Positions 1-8,148 of a stretch of 43,875 nt of DNA are shown piece by piece. Both the position numbers and the translations under genes were made by a program. The stretch's first letter is position 1. Each line of letters opens with the position of its first letter. Origin of the DNA: an uncultured Oscillospiraceae bacterium (lineage in GTDB: Bacteria > Bacillota > Clostridia > Oscillospirales > Oscillospiraceae); contig CALWON010000110.1 in the NCBI GenBank assembly GCA_944383165.1, forward strand, positions 1-43,875, given 5' to 3'. The notes under the pieces were generated by a model. It saw only the letters and a list, made by a program, of their open reading frames with translations. It was not told the origin of the DNA and ran no database searches.

Positions 1-719
1 GAAGCAGGTGCAGGAGCTGCTGGATGTGCAGTTGGAAGCCAGATGTGAAGTGGAGCAACTCCCGCTTTTGCAGCAAACCCAATCAATACTAGAATGCCTG
101 CCACCCACAGTTCCTTTCGATTTGTGGCATTTGCAGCTGCATAACCAAGCTGCTCAATCGACAAAGTACCAAGCTGTGCATAGAGTAAGACCAAACCAGT
201 TAAAGTACATAGACCACCAATCACTGCCACAGCAAGATAGGTTTCTCCTGCTTGCAATGCTTCTGGTTCCTCTGTTTGAATCACAAACACAAAAGAGGTA
301 AGGGACATCAATTCAAAAAATAGAAATGTAGTGAATAAATCAGCAGACAGGAAGATCCCCATAGTTGCTCCCAATGTAATCAACCAAAAAAGATAAAACC
401 GGTTTTGGTTTTGAACATGAGGCATATATTCTTTGCAGAAAATAGTAGCTGTAAACCATCCTGTAGCGGTCAGAAGTGCCATCAATGTATGGAACTGTCC
501 ATCTCTCAAAGAAATCGCCAGACCACAAAAACCTTCTATTGTCAATCTGGCACCCTCCAATGCGGGGTTGGTCAATAATGTCAATACCAACAGCAATTCC
601 AATCCAACAGCTGTACTGACAAACATATCTCGCATCCCTTCCTTCCATTGCCCCATCAAATATGCAATCACGCCGCATACCATTGGAACAAAAACAGGAT
701 AGAGCAGCAATTCTTCCAT
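1..719 (-). CDS. Mrp/Mbh antiporter-like subunit (NuoL/M/N family), C-terminus cut by window edge
   Basis: Membrane subunit of the proton-translocating antiporter family shared by complex I (NuoL/M/N), Mrp and Mbh complexes. The start is the ATG at 719, and about 239 codons are visible before the window ends. Two family signatures can be read: the glutamate of the fifth helix in FLFFELMSLTSF, and the lysine motif GFAAKAGVAPLHIWLP followed by TAHPAAPAPAS near the cut. The protein is hydrophobic throughout. It is the fourth antiporter-type subunit of the operon, lying 15 bp downstream of the preceding one. The missing half and whatever follows it lie outside the window, so I cannot say whether the operon ends with redox or hydrogenase subunits. 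Family assignment is firm; the exact letter (D, A-like or H) is not. Confidence 0.9.
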   Translation of the reverse strand, partial: MEELLLYPVFVPMVCGVIAYLMGQWKEGMRDMFVSTAVGLELLLVLTLLTNPALEGARLTIEGFCGLAISLRDGQFHTLMALLTATGWFTATIFCKEYMPHVQNQNRFYLFWLITLGATMGIFLSADLFTTFLFFELMSLTSFVFVIQTEEPEALQAGETYLAVAVIGGLCTLTGLVLLYAQLGTLSIEQLGYAAANATNRKELWVAGILVLIGFAAKAGVAPLHIWLPTAHPAAPAPA

Positions 720-734
720 AATCGTTCACATCCT

Positions 735-2201
735 CTACAGTAGTCCCAAAATCCTTGAGATTGCCTGTTCTAACCTTCCCGCTGTCAATCCAATGACCAG
801 AGAGGCAATGGATAGCAGCATCAAAGGAACGGTCATCAGCAAACCTGGGTCCCGTCTGGCTTGTTTGGGCACATGTACTGTCAATTGTCTGCTTTGCCTT
901 GGGAAGAAAGCAAGTAACACAATTTCCATAAGGTACAGGGCGGTCAACAGTGCTGAAATAATCAGCACCACCGCACCCAAATAGCCCAATGGTGTATTCA
1001 ATTGGACGGATGCTGTTGCTAATAACCACTTGCTTCCAAATCCTGCGAGAGGCGGGACACCCATTAACCCCAATGCCGCTGTTGCAAAAGAACCAAACAC
1101 AACTGGCATCAATACCCCACAACCCTCAATATCTGCTACAAAATCCCTGTGCATTTTGTAGTGAACGGCACCCACACAGAAAAACAGTGTAATTTTTAAA
1201 ACTGCATGTGCCACCATATGGACCAAAGCTGCCACCAATCCGGCTGTTGTCATCAATCCAATTCCCAACAGAATATAGGAAAGATTGCTAATGGTTGACC
1301 AAGCAAGCCGCCGTTTTAAATGTTGGGTGTGCAATGCCTTCCATGATCCATATACAATCGTGGACATTGCAGCAATCAAAATAAGCCACTGCGCCCAGCT
1401 CCCCTTTAGCAACTCCACACCATAACCATACCAGGTAATTCTAGTAATTGCAAATGCACCAGATTTTACCACTGCTACTGCATGAAGAAGTGCTGTGACA
1501 GGTGTAGGTGCTACTGAGGCACGCAACAACCATTTATGCCCAGGCAAAACCGCCGCTTTCACACCAAATCCGAAAAAACCTAACACATAGGCAAGCTGTA
1601 ATGTGAACTCATGCCCTGTAATATTTTGCAAACTCCCACCAAACTGAAAAAACATACCACCATGTTCTATCAACAATACCATAGACAAAAAGCCCAATGC
1701 TGCACCACACATAGAATAAGTGAGGTAAATCCGCCCTGCATACCTTGCTTTACTGTCCATACCATGCATAACCAGTGGTAATGTTACCAAGGTCAGTAGT
1801 TCATAAAAAAAGTACATGGTCAATACATTGGCAGAAAATGCAATGCCCAATGTGATACCAAAACTTGACAGATAGAATGCAAAAAAGCGATTTTCCCCAC
1901 CCTCCCTGCTCATATATTCTATCCCATATAGACAGGCGATTGGCCAAAGCAGAGAAACCAGAACAGAAAACAGGCAGGCTAGACCATCAACACCAAATGA
2001 AATACACAACCCATCTCCTAGAGAGAGAAGTACCAGTTTTGGGCGGTTATACAAAACCAATGCTGCCCAAATTGAACCAACACTAGTCAAACAGGCACTC
2101 CCCACCACAAACCTCTGTCGTATCTTTTGATCCCTTGGTCGCCACAGGATCAATATCAGACCTGCCAAAATAGGCAATGCTATGGCAGCCAGAATTTGCA
2201 T
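735..2201 (-). CDS. Mrp/Mbh antiporter-like subunit (NuoL/M family), copy 3
   Basis: A 488-residue polytopic membrane protein of the NuoL/NuoM/MrpD family, which moves protons (or exchanges them for Na+) through charged residues inside the membrane. The helix-5 glutamate (YFFYELLTLVTLP, about residue 130) and the helix-7 lysine (GFGVKAAVLPGHKWLL, about residue 225) are present, and VAPTPVTALLHAVAVVKSG follows as in NuoL/MbhH. The usual HxWLPxAH motif is altered to GHKWLLRAS, so this copy has lost part of that conserved loop. The start is supported by GGAGAGAG just upstream of the ATG. It is 15 bp from both neighbours, so it is surely co-transcribed. Length is close to that of MrpD (about 490). 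Confidence 0.9.
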   Translation of the reverse strand: MQILAAIALPILAGLILILWRPRDQKIRQRFVVGSACLTSVGSIWAALVLYNRPKLVLLSLGDGLCISFGVDGLACLFSVLVSLLWPIACLYGIEYMSREGGENRFFAFYLSSFGITLGIAFSANVLTMYFFYELLTLVTLPLVMHGMDSKARYAGRIYLTYSMCGAALGFLSMVLLIEHGGMFFQFGGSLQNITGHEFTLQLAYVLGFFGFGVKAAVLPGHKWLLRASVAPTPVTALLHAVAVVKSGAFAITRITWYGYGVELLKGSWAQWLILIAAMSTIVYGSWKALHTQHLKRRLAWSTISNLSYILLGIGLMTTAGLVAALVHMVAHAVLKITLFFCVGAVHYKMHRDFVADIEGCGVLMPVVFGSFATAALGLMGVPPLAGFGSKWLLATASVQLNTPLGYLGAVVLIISALLTALYLMEIVLLAFFPRQSRQLTVHVPKQARRDPGLLMTVPLMLLSIASLVIGLTAGRLEQAISRILGLL

Positions 2202-2216
2202 GTTCTCTCTCCTTTC

Positions 2217-3683
2217 CTAAAATAGTGATTGTATGATTGGATAGACCCAATGGTTCAAAAGGGTAGGCATCACACCCCAAATCACAGTCATCGCTGTTAA
2301 AAGGCATAGTGTGATCCACATTAGCCAAGTATCTTCCTGTTTTTTTAAAGCACTGACATCAAAATTCTTTCCTGGGAAAAAAGCATCTACTACAATGGGC
2401 AAGAGGTATCCAGCCGTCAAAAGGGCAGATAGCATCAGCACCCCTACTCCAACCCATGCCCAGGTTTTTTCAATCCCATGCAAAGCCCCCTGTGTTAGGT
2501 ACCATTTACTTACAAATCCCCCTGTAGCTGGTATCCCAATCAACGATAGGGAAGAAATCGTAAAACACCACATTGTAATCCCACAGGATTTTCCAACCCC
2601 TCTCATCTGCGATACTTGGGTAAGGTGCGTTTTGTAAATGATGGAACCTGTCGCCATAAACAAGGTATTTTTTGCGATTGCATGAAAGAGCACTTGTAAC
2701 AATGCTCCTGCCAGTGCAATGGGATGGAATAGCATCAATCCAAAAATCACATAAGACACTTGGCTGATGGTAGAATAAGCAAGCCTCTTTTTTAAAGTGT
2801 CTTCCCTCATAGCCAAACTGGACCCTAATATTATGGTTAAGAGGGACAACACAAGGATGGATTTTTGTGCCCAACTATCCATTAAAAATTCCCATCCATA
2901 CAAGTAATAAACCACTCGCAATAGTGCTACAATCCCCATTTTTGTAATCAATCCAGACAATACCGCTGAGGCAGGGGCAGGGGCAACCGGGTGTGCAACA
3001 GGCAACCAACCATGGAGTGGAAACATACCTGCTTTGCATCCAAATCCGATTGCCATAACTACAAACACCACAAACAATAGTGTCCTGTGTTCTGCTACAG
3101 CTGCCTTATCCAATACACCTCCTGGTGTAAACAGGTCTGTTGTGCAATAGTTTTGTAGTACAAATTGCCCCAACAATCCAAGACCAGCTCCAGCCACAGA
3201 AAATCCCAGATAGCGATAGGCTGCATGAAACGCTTTGGGTGTACCAATGTGTAGCACCAATGGAACTGACATTAGGGTCATCGCCTCATAAAACATATAA
3301 AGTGTGACCAAATTACCTGAGAAACAAATTCCCATCAATGTACCCAAGGTCATCAGATAAAAACCAATAAATCGTTCCTTGTGACCCTCATGATTCATAT
3401 ACTCATAGGCAAAAACAGCAACTGCAAACCAAATCATGCAGATGAGTGGGGAAAAAAATCTTCCCAACCCATCCACCTGTAAAACAAACCGTATTCCCCC
3501 TGTCAGTTTCAATAGGACAAGCTGACCTGTATACTGGGGTACAAGTATGGCAACGATAAATAGTTCGATCACCAATAACACAGAGGCAAACCATCTTCGT
3601 GTATTGGTGTGGTGCAGAGTCATACTACACAGCCCGCCCACAATCGGCAATAGAATGGAAGCTACGAGCCAAAACGTGCCCAC
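2217..3683 (-). CDS. Mrp/Mbh antiporter-like subunit (MrpD/NuoM family), copy 2
   Basis: A 488-residue polytopic membrane protein of the same proton antiporter family as its two neighbours. Signatures: helix-5 glutamate in YMFYEAMTLMSVP, helix-7 lysine in GFGCKAGMFPLHGWLP, then VAHPVAPAPASAVLSG, and a second lysine helix (SGLITKMGIVALL). It starts with GTG at 3683, about ten bases after AGGAGGGAG. It ends 15 bp before the next antiporter gene and begins 11 bp after the previous one, so the operon is tight. The intact HGWLP motif makes this copy more canonical than the one at 735-2201. Which of the tandem copies corresponds to MrpD proper cannot be decided by eye. Confidence 0.9.
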   Translation of the reverse strand: MGTFWLVASILLPIVGGLCSMTLHHTNTRRWFASVLLVIELFIVAILVPQYTGQLVLLKLTGGIRFVLQVDGLGRFFSPLICMIWFAVAVFAYEYMNHEGHKERFIGFYLMTLGTLMGICFSGNLVTLYMFYEAMTLMSVPLVLHIGTPKAFHAAYRYLGFSVAGAGLGLLGQFVLQNYCTTDLFTPGGVLDKAAVAEHRTLLFVVFVVMAIGFGCKAGMFPLHGWLPVAHPVAPAPASAVLSGLITKMGIVALLRVVYYLYGWEFLMDSWAQKSILVLSLLTIILGSSLAMREDTLKKRLAYSTISQVSYVIFGLMLFHPIALAGALLQVLFHAIAKNTLFMATGSIIYKTHLTQVSQMRGVGKSCGITMWCFTISSLSLIGIPATGGFVSKWYLTQGALHGIEKTWAWVGVGVLMLSALLTAGYLLPIVVDAFFPGKNFDVSALKKQEDTWLMWITLCLLTAMTVIWGVMPTLLNHWVYPIIQSLF

Positions 3684-3694
3684 TTCTCTCCCTC

Positions 3695-5200
3695 CTAACC
3701 AAATGAACCAAATCGATAGATTCCCTGCTCAATGAGATCTCTTACCAATCCAAAGCGCATCCCCAAATAGAGATTACAGAACAGGAGAAAACTCAAGGCA
3801 AATTTTTGTTCCAATCCAATGGAAATGGGTTTCCATTCCTCTTCCTGATTTGGTTTTGTTCTGCCCCAAATCACCAGAATGGCAGGGATATAGTACATCG
3901 CATTGAGTACAGAACTAGCAGCTAGACCAAACAGGGCAGGTGCCATTTGCCAGTCCGCATCCAGGGCAGCCAATGCAATACAATATTTGGCAGAAAATCC
4001 AGCCAGGAGCGGGATTCCGCACAAAGACAAACCACCCACTGTAAATGCAATCCCGCCCAATGGAACTTTTCTCGCTGCACCCCTCAGTTGTCCCCAATAG
4101 TGACCATGTACTCCATTAATCATAGCACCCGCTCCCAAAAAAATCATTGATTTTGTCAGTGCATGGACTATCATTTGAAAACAAGCTGCTAACAATCCTA
4201 ATTGGCTTCCCAACCCTAGGGACAAAAAGATATACGAAATCTGGGCTGATGAGGAATATGCTATCATCCGTTTCACTTCTTCTTGTCTCAATGCCGCCAC
4301 TGATGCAAAAAGCATACCAGCAAGCCCTAACAACAGGAGTAAGTCACATAGGTAGCTGGAAACCATTACAAATGGTCCAAATATACACACCATAAGTTTC
4401 ATCAAAATGATAAGATAGCCTTTTAAAAGCAACCCTGACAAAATGGCACTGGATGTTGTAGTTGCACTGGCATGGGCATCTGGCAGCCAGGCATGAAAGG
4501 GGAACTGAGCACTTTTAATGGATAGACCCAACGTCATAAGCAATGCAGATACAATCAACGGCAATTTACTTGATCCACTCAATAAATATTGTTCCACCGC
4601 CTGTTGCAGACTCGAAAATAGCAAATGACCAGTCAGCACATATAAAATAGCAATACCAAGCAGAAAAAGCCCTGACCCCAAACAGTTGAACATCAAATAT
4701 CGAATTGCTGATACAATAGAACGACCACTTTCTTTGGCAGATACCAAAACACAAGCAGTCACTGCTGCGACCTCCACAAAAACGTAAGCAGTAAATAGAT
4801 CGTCTGTGTAAATCATAGCCAGCAGTGTACCATAGAGAAGCTGCATTAGGAGGCAATAATTCCCCAAGCGATGTGGTTTTATGTCTGAAATCAAAGACTC
4901 TCGGCTTCCAGAAAAAGCAAGCAACATTACAAGACTAAACACAAAAGAAAGCAGCCCTTCCAATGGTCCAGCCCGCAATTCATTTCCCCATGGGGCTGGT
5001 ACATGTCCCAACTGGTATGTAAAACTTTCATTCAAACTACTGAGCCCTACCATAAGGAACAACGAGCCAGCACCAACAAGCAGCTGTACAATCTGAACAA
5101 ACCGAATCACATGTTTACCATTTCGAAACAGTGGGATACACACACCACTCACCACAACAAGCAATATACTGAACAGCGGTATATTATACACAAGTCCCAC
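3695..5200 (-). CDS. Mrp/Mbh antiporter-like subunit (MrpD/NuoN family), copy 1
   Basis: A 501-residue polytopic membrane protein, the first antiporter-type subunit after MrpC and therefore the positional equivalent of MrpD/MbhH. The helix-5 glutamate lies in TAYVFVEVAAVTACV, and the helix-7 lysine in GLSIKSAQFPFHAWLPDAH, which is the most canonical motif among the copies here. ATTTSSAILSGLLLKGYLI follows with the next buried lysine. It starts with GTG at 5200 after GGGAGGATACCTA; its start shares one base with the TAG stop of mrpC, so the two are probably translationally coupled. Expected role: proton translocation in the antiporter or in a larger redox complex. Confidence 0.9.
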   Translation of the reverse strand: MGLVYNIPLFSILLVVVSGVCIPLFRNGKHVIRFVQIVQLLVGAGSLFLMVGLSSLNESFTYQLGHVPAPWGNELRAGPLEGLLSFVFSLVMLLAFSGSRESLISDIKPHRLGNYCLLMQLLYGTLLAMIYTDDLFTAYVFVEVAAVTACVLVSAKESGRSIVSAIRYLMFNCLGSGLFLLGIAILYVLTGHLLFSSLQQAVEQYLLSGSSKLPLIVSALLMTLGLSIKSAQFPFHAWLPDAHASATTTSSAILSGLLLKGYLIILMKLMVCIFGPFVMVSSYLCDLLLLLGLAGMLFASVAALRQEEVKRMIAYSSSAQISYIFLSLGLGSQLGLLAACFQMIVHALTKSMIFLGAGAMINGVHGHYWGQLRGAARKVPLGGIAFTVGGLSLCGIPLLAGFSAKYCIALAALDADWQMAPALFGLAASSVLNAMYYIPAILVIWGRTKPNQEEEWKPISIGLEQKFALSFLLFCNLYLGMRFGLVRDLIEQGIYRFGSFG

Positions 5201-5577
5201 TAGGTATCCTCCCGTCCTTTTTTTGCCAACATCAAAATGACATCCAAATTCAAACTGTGATATTTCCGATAGAGCCGATGGGTTAGGGACAGAAATAGTG
5301 CTGTTGTACTCACCGCTACTACAATCCCTGTTAGCACAAGCCCACCTGGAATCGGGTTAATATACATAGCCCAATTGCTCCCCTCCTCTATCATTGGAGC
5401 CTGTCCACCTTCCATGTAACCCATAGCCGCTAAGAAAAGAAAGATAGATGTATCCATCAGATTGAGACCAATGATTTTTTTGATTAAGTTTGGATGCAAA
5501 AAGAGGGTCACAAAGCCAATTGAAAACAGCAGGATGGATACCAAATAGTATCTTTGCTCCAATATCAATTCCAGCAT
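5200..5577 (-). CDS. mrpC: Mrp antiporter subunit C (MnhC/MbhG, NuoK-like)
   Basis: A 125-residue protein with three predicted membrane helices, homologous to MrpC/MnhC and to complex I NuoK. Recognisable parts are PNLIKKIIGLNLM in the first half and the characteristic NPIPGGLVLTGIVVAVSTTA before the last helix. The start is supported by GAGGAGGAATAG directly upstream, a ribosome site formed by the final Glu codons and stop of the preceding gene. Its stop shares one base with the GTG of the following antiporter gene. It is a structural subunit of the Mrp membrane arm, sitting between the MrpB and MrpD modules as in other Mrp operons. Confidence 0.93.
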   Translation of the reverse strand: MLELILEQRYYLVSILLFSIGFVTLFLHPNLIKKIIGLNLMDTSIFLFLAAMGYMEGGQAPMIEEGSNWAMYINPIPGGLVLTGIVVAVSTTALFLSLTHRLYRKYHSLNLDVILMLAKKGREDT

Positions 5578-5580
5578 GGT

Positions 5581-6600
5581 CTATTCCTCCTCTGTTGGTA
5601 TAAACAAAGTATAGAATGTATACATTGTGCATGCAACAATCAATCCTACACACAGGTTGAGAGGCAAAAGAAAGCCCCCACTGAATAAATGACCTGCTTC
5701 CCCTTTCGGTATTTCCCAACCCACATGGTTGGCTCCTGTATAAAAGGAATAAAACTTCATCACAGCATAGGTTAGTAAGCTGAATACTGTGATATAAGTC
5801 ACCCGTTTTGAAGTCAATACTCTTCCTACTTCCCCTGCCCCCAAAATCAGTGAAGCCAGGATCAAGGCAGCTCCTAAAATTGCACCACCTGAAAAACCTC
5901 CACCAGGGCTAATATGACCATAAAGGATTACATAAAATCCAAACAGCAAAATAATAGGCAGGAGATATTTGGATAGTTCTTTCAAGATTTCATCTCCCGC
6001 TTTCCGCTGCCTCAGGGGTTGATTTGGTGTCCTTAACAGCAAAATTGTACTGATCGCAGCAGCAAACAACACAACCGACTCACCAAATGTATCAAATGCC
6101 CGATACTCCAAAATCATGCCTGTAATGGCGTTGACTGCCCCAGTTTCCTCTCTCCCTTGCTGTAAATACCGCTGTACCACCTCATTCCATGCAGGGGCAT
6201 CCAGGGCACCAAACTCTGGTAATTCCATCACAACCAAACACAAAATCCAGAAGATTACACAAGTTATGAGTACACTGGCAACCTGATACCATCGCAATTG
6301 TTTCCTGAGTACCCCCTGCTTATGATGAGATTTCTTCCCCTTTTGTTTCTTTTGCGGAGTGGGTGGTTCTGCGGTATAGTGGGATGTTGGCTCATCCAGC
6401 CCTAATTCTTTTCTCTGTTGGTAACGCATATATCGATATGCACCAAACTCGATATAGTCATGGGCATCAATATATTCTAAATATTCCTGAAATTCCTGTT
6501 TTTCTGGATCTTCTGGCGCATCAGCGCCCTCGCTTTCTGACTCGCTTGCCCATTGCAGAATCCGACGAAACCAACCATTATCGTTTTGTGTTGTCTTCAT
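5581..6600 (-). CDS. mrpB: Fused MbhE-like (MrpA C-terminal) and MrpB subunit with long charged N-terminus
   Basis: A 339-residue protein. Residues 1-105 are hydrophilic and charged (acidic, then the Lys-rich segment KKQKGKKSHHK), with no match I recognise. Residues about 105-130 form a membrane helix, followed by ETGAVNAITGMILEYRAFDT and GESVVLFAAAIS, the signature of MbhE, which equals the C-terminal end of MrpA. From about residue 215 the MnhB/MrpB domain follows, with HISPGGGFSGGAILGAA and GEAGHLFSGGFLLPLN. In many bacteria these two parts belong to separate proteins (MrpA tail and MrpB). Here they are one polypeptide, with an added soluble head. It overlaps the upstream MbhD-like gene by 23 bp. 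Confidence 0.88.
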   Translation of the reverse strand: MKTTQNDNGWFRRILQWASESESEGADAPEDPEKQEFQEYLEYIDAHDYIEFGAYRYMRYQQRKELGLDEPTSHYTAEPPTPQKKQKGKKSHHKQGVLRKQLRWYQVASVLITCVIFWILCLVVMELPEFGALDAPAWNEVVQRYLQQGREETGAVNAITGMILEYRAFDTFGESVVLFAAAISTILLLRTPNQPLRQRKAGDEILKELSKYLLPIILLFGFYVILYGHISPGGGFSGGAILGAALILASLILGAGEVGRVLTSKRVTYITVFSLLTYAVMKFYSFYTGANHVGWEIPKGEAGHLFSGGFLLPLNLCVGLIVACTMYTFYTLFIPTEEE

Positions 6601-6847
6601 CCTGTTCCAACCCTTTCAACTGATTGATCCTCTGTAAGGTCAAGAAAAACAATAAGCTTGTCATACCTGCCCCAACAGCTGCTTCTGTAATCGCCAAATC
6701 TGGGGATTGAAGAAGGAACCAAACCAGAGACATCACCGCAGAATACGCCATAAAAATAATGATAGACGATATGAGTCGTTTACACAGCACAGTAGCAATG
6801 GCACAAAACACAAGAAAAATGAGTAACAACAATTCTAACCCAATCAC
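6578..6847 (-). CDS. MbhD-like subunit (DUF4040, MrpA C-terminal segment)
   Basis: An 89-residue protein with three membrane helices matching the MbhD/DUF4040 segment that in classical Mrp antiporters is part of the long MrpA chain. The diagnostic stretch is LQSPDLAITEAAVGAGMTS, whose glutamate lies on the predicted sodium/proton path in Mbh and Mrp structures. Its stop overlaps the start of the fused MbhE/MrpB gene, and its ATG overlaps the end of mrpG (ATGA-type coupling). Having it as a stand-alone gene is the archaeal Mbh/Mbs or Thermotoga-like arrangement rather than that of Bacillus Mrp. Confidence 0.88.
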   Translation of the reverse strand: MIGLELLLLIFLVFCAIATVLCKRLISSIIIFMAYSAVMSLVWFLLQSPDLAITEAAVGAGMTSLLFFLTLQRINQLKGLEQDEDNTKR

Positions 6848-7173
6848 AAAATTTGCTCCCCCTCTCCCTGATGCTGGTCTGGGTCTATATTATGACCTGT
6901 CATCAATTCCGTTTTCCCAAGCAGATGGCTGGAAATAGGGCTGGTAACCCATAAAATAATGAGTGTAAGCAATAATTTAGCTGTATTTCCATTCAATCCA
7001 CACAGTACCATCAATCCAGTCAAAAGAAAGAAAACGCCCATTGTATCCGCCAAGGCTCCCACATGAAGTAGGTCCAAAGTTTCCCGAAATCGAAACAAGC
7101 CAAATACAGACAGAAGTACTGTAATTGTACCCATCAACAAGAGCCCAACCCCAATTAAAATTCGTATGATCAT
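6844..7173 (-). CDS. mrpG: Mrp antiporter subunit G (MnhG/MbhC)
   Basis: A 109-residue protein with three membrane helices, homologous to MrpG/MnhG/MbhC. The family core reads FGLFRFRETLDLLHVGALADTMG, then a helix and an ending ILWVTSPISSHLLG that resembles the family's TxPxxxHxLxRA region. It overlaps the mrpF stop by four bases and the MbhD-like start by four, so the E-F-G-D block is translationally coupled. It is a small structural subunit of the Mrp complex; its individual role is not established. Confidence 0.92.
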   Translation of the reverse strand: MIIRILIGVGLLLMGTITVLLSVFGLFRFRETLDLLHVGALADTMGVFFLLTGLMVLCGLNGNTAKLLLTLIILWVTSPISSHLLGKTELMTGHNIDPDQHQGEGEQIL

Positions 7174-7472
7174 TTCTTTTGTTCCTTTCTGCCACGATAC
7201 CGCCTAATGGAAATACGGCTTAGGACTATGATTGCCAACAAATTTAGTAGACCATATAAAATCGCCACATCTATCATATAAAAGGCGTTCATCCAATAGG
7301 AAAGGAGACAAATCATTAAAATGACCACTGTACATATCATATTTAGGGCAATCAGCCGGTCTGTGTATCGTGGACCCTGAATGGCTCTCACCAAACATAC
7401 CAGTAAAACCAATGTAAAAATACATAAGATAGCAATGACTATGTTTTCTAAGATCCCATCACAATGTATCAT
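7170..7472 (-). CDS. mrpF: Mrp antiporter subunit F (MnhF/MbhB)
   Basis: A 100-residue protein with three predicted helices, homologous to MrpF/MnhF. The motif RAIQGPRYTDRLIALN corresponds to the family's RxxxGPtxpDRvvalD; the terminal aspartate that is normally conserved is asparagine here, a change worth noting because that residue lies in a helix thought to bear on ion transport. The later VAILYGLLNLLAIIVLSR is typical. It overlaps the upstream mrpE by 14 bp and mrpG by four. The family call is secure. Confidence 0.92.
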   Translation of the reverse strand: MIHCDGILENIVIAILCIFTLVLLVCLVRAIQGPRYTDRLIALNMICTVVILMICLLSYWMNAFYMIDVAILYGLLNLLAIIVLSRISIRRYRGRKEQKK

Positions 7473-7932
7473 CGTTTTCCTCCCACGCCCTCAGTTTAAC
7501 CGCAAAACCGGAATTTTTTAACTCGTCTATCGCTGTTTCATGTAGGCAATACACACACAATCTTCCATTTTTAAGGGAAACTGTCACGGTACCCGGTGTC
7601 AGTGTAATGGAGTTAGCCAGCAAAACTTGGTTGCTTTTCTTTTGTAATCCGCTTTCAAACCACACTAAAGTCCCCTTATGAGCAGAACCTGGTTTTAGGA
7701 TTTCTTTTGCAATGTGAACATTAGACTTGACAATCTGACAAATTAAATAACCAATATATTGTATCCCCCATGGAATTTTTGAATAAAACGCCTTCCGTCC
7801 CCACAGCGGAATGTTCCATATTCTGTAAGATAAAAACCCCAATGTGCCTGACAATAATAAGCCAGTTGCAATGCCAGCCCAACTGAAATCCCCACTTAAA
7901 ACAAGCCACACCACAAATAGCAGTAAAATCAC
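7459..7932 (-). CDS. mrpE: Mrp antiporter subunit E (MnhE/MbhA), first gene of the operon
   Basis: A 157-residue protein with two N-terminal membrane helices and a soluble C-terminal domain, as in MrpE/MnhE. The start is the GTG at 7932: an in-frame stop lies just upstream, and the first residues (ILLLFVVWLVLSGDFSW) align with the usual N-terminus of the family. The conserved LANSITLTPGTVTVSL motif is present at about residue 103. The ribosome site is not strong (GAGAGATGG lies somewhat far upstream). It is the promoter-proximal gene of the antiporter operon and faces the divergent Gfo/Idh gene across 216 bp. The protein supports assembly of the complex. Confidence 0.92.
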   Translation of the reverse strand: MILLLFVVWLVLSGDFSWAGIATGLLLSGTLGFLSYRIWNIPLWGRKAFYSKIPWGIQYIGYLICQIVKSNVHIAKEILKPGSAHKGTLVWFESGLQKKSNQVLLANSITLTPGTVTVSLKNGRLCVYCLHETAIDELKNSGFAVKLRAWEENDDTL

Positions 7933-7973
7933 GATTTTTCATCACCATCTCTCTAAAAAATATAATTTTTACC

Positions 7974-8002
7974 ATTATAACAGAACAGGAATAAAATTGA
8001 AA
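7974..8002 (-). promoter_or_regulatory. Likely promoter of the mrp operon
   Basis: On the minus strand a perfect -10 TATAAT lies at 7979-7974, 17 bases after a weak -35 TTTCAA (8002-7997). It precedes the mrpE GTG by about 42 bp. The surrounding sequence is very AT-rich. The -10 is convincing and the -35 is poor, so an activator may be needed. Confidence 0.5.
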
Positions 8003-8081
8003 GATTTTTGTAAGTAAAATTCAAAATTTTGAAAGATTATTCTATGAGACACACAATCCTGACAAATCTTCCACATCTCTT

Positions 8082-8110
8082 TTGACAAGTACAATTTCAT
8101 CAGGTATACT
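8082..8110 (+). promoter_or_regulatory. Sigma-70-type promoter of the Gfo/Idh gene
   Basis: TTGACA (8082-8087), a 17-base spacer and TATACT (8105-8110) make a near-consensus housekeeping promoter. The ribosome site AGGAGG is at 8133-8138 and the ATG at 8149, so the leader would be only about 30 bases long. Confidence 0.85.
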
Positions 8111-8148
8111 GTGGTCATGTAAATCAGAAAACAGGAGGATATCAAACT

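Noticed and set aside
340..1122. Long frames on either strand inside the antiporter genes
   Set aside because: They are shifted-frame shadows of the antiporter genes (the true frames are 1-719 and 735-2201), with no ribosome site and odd composition.
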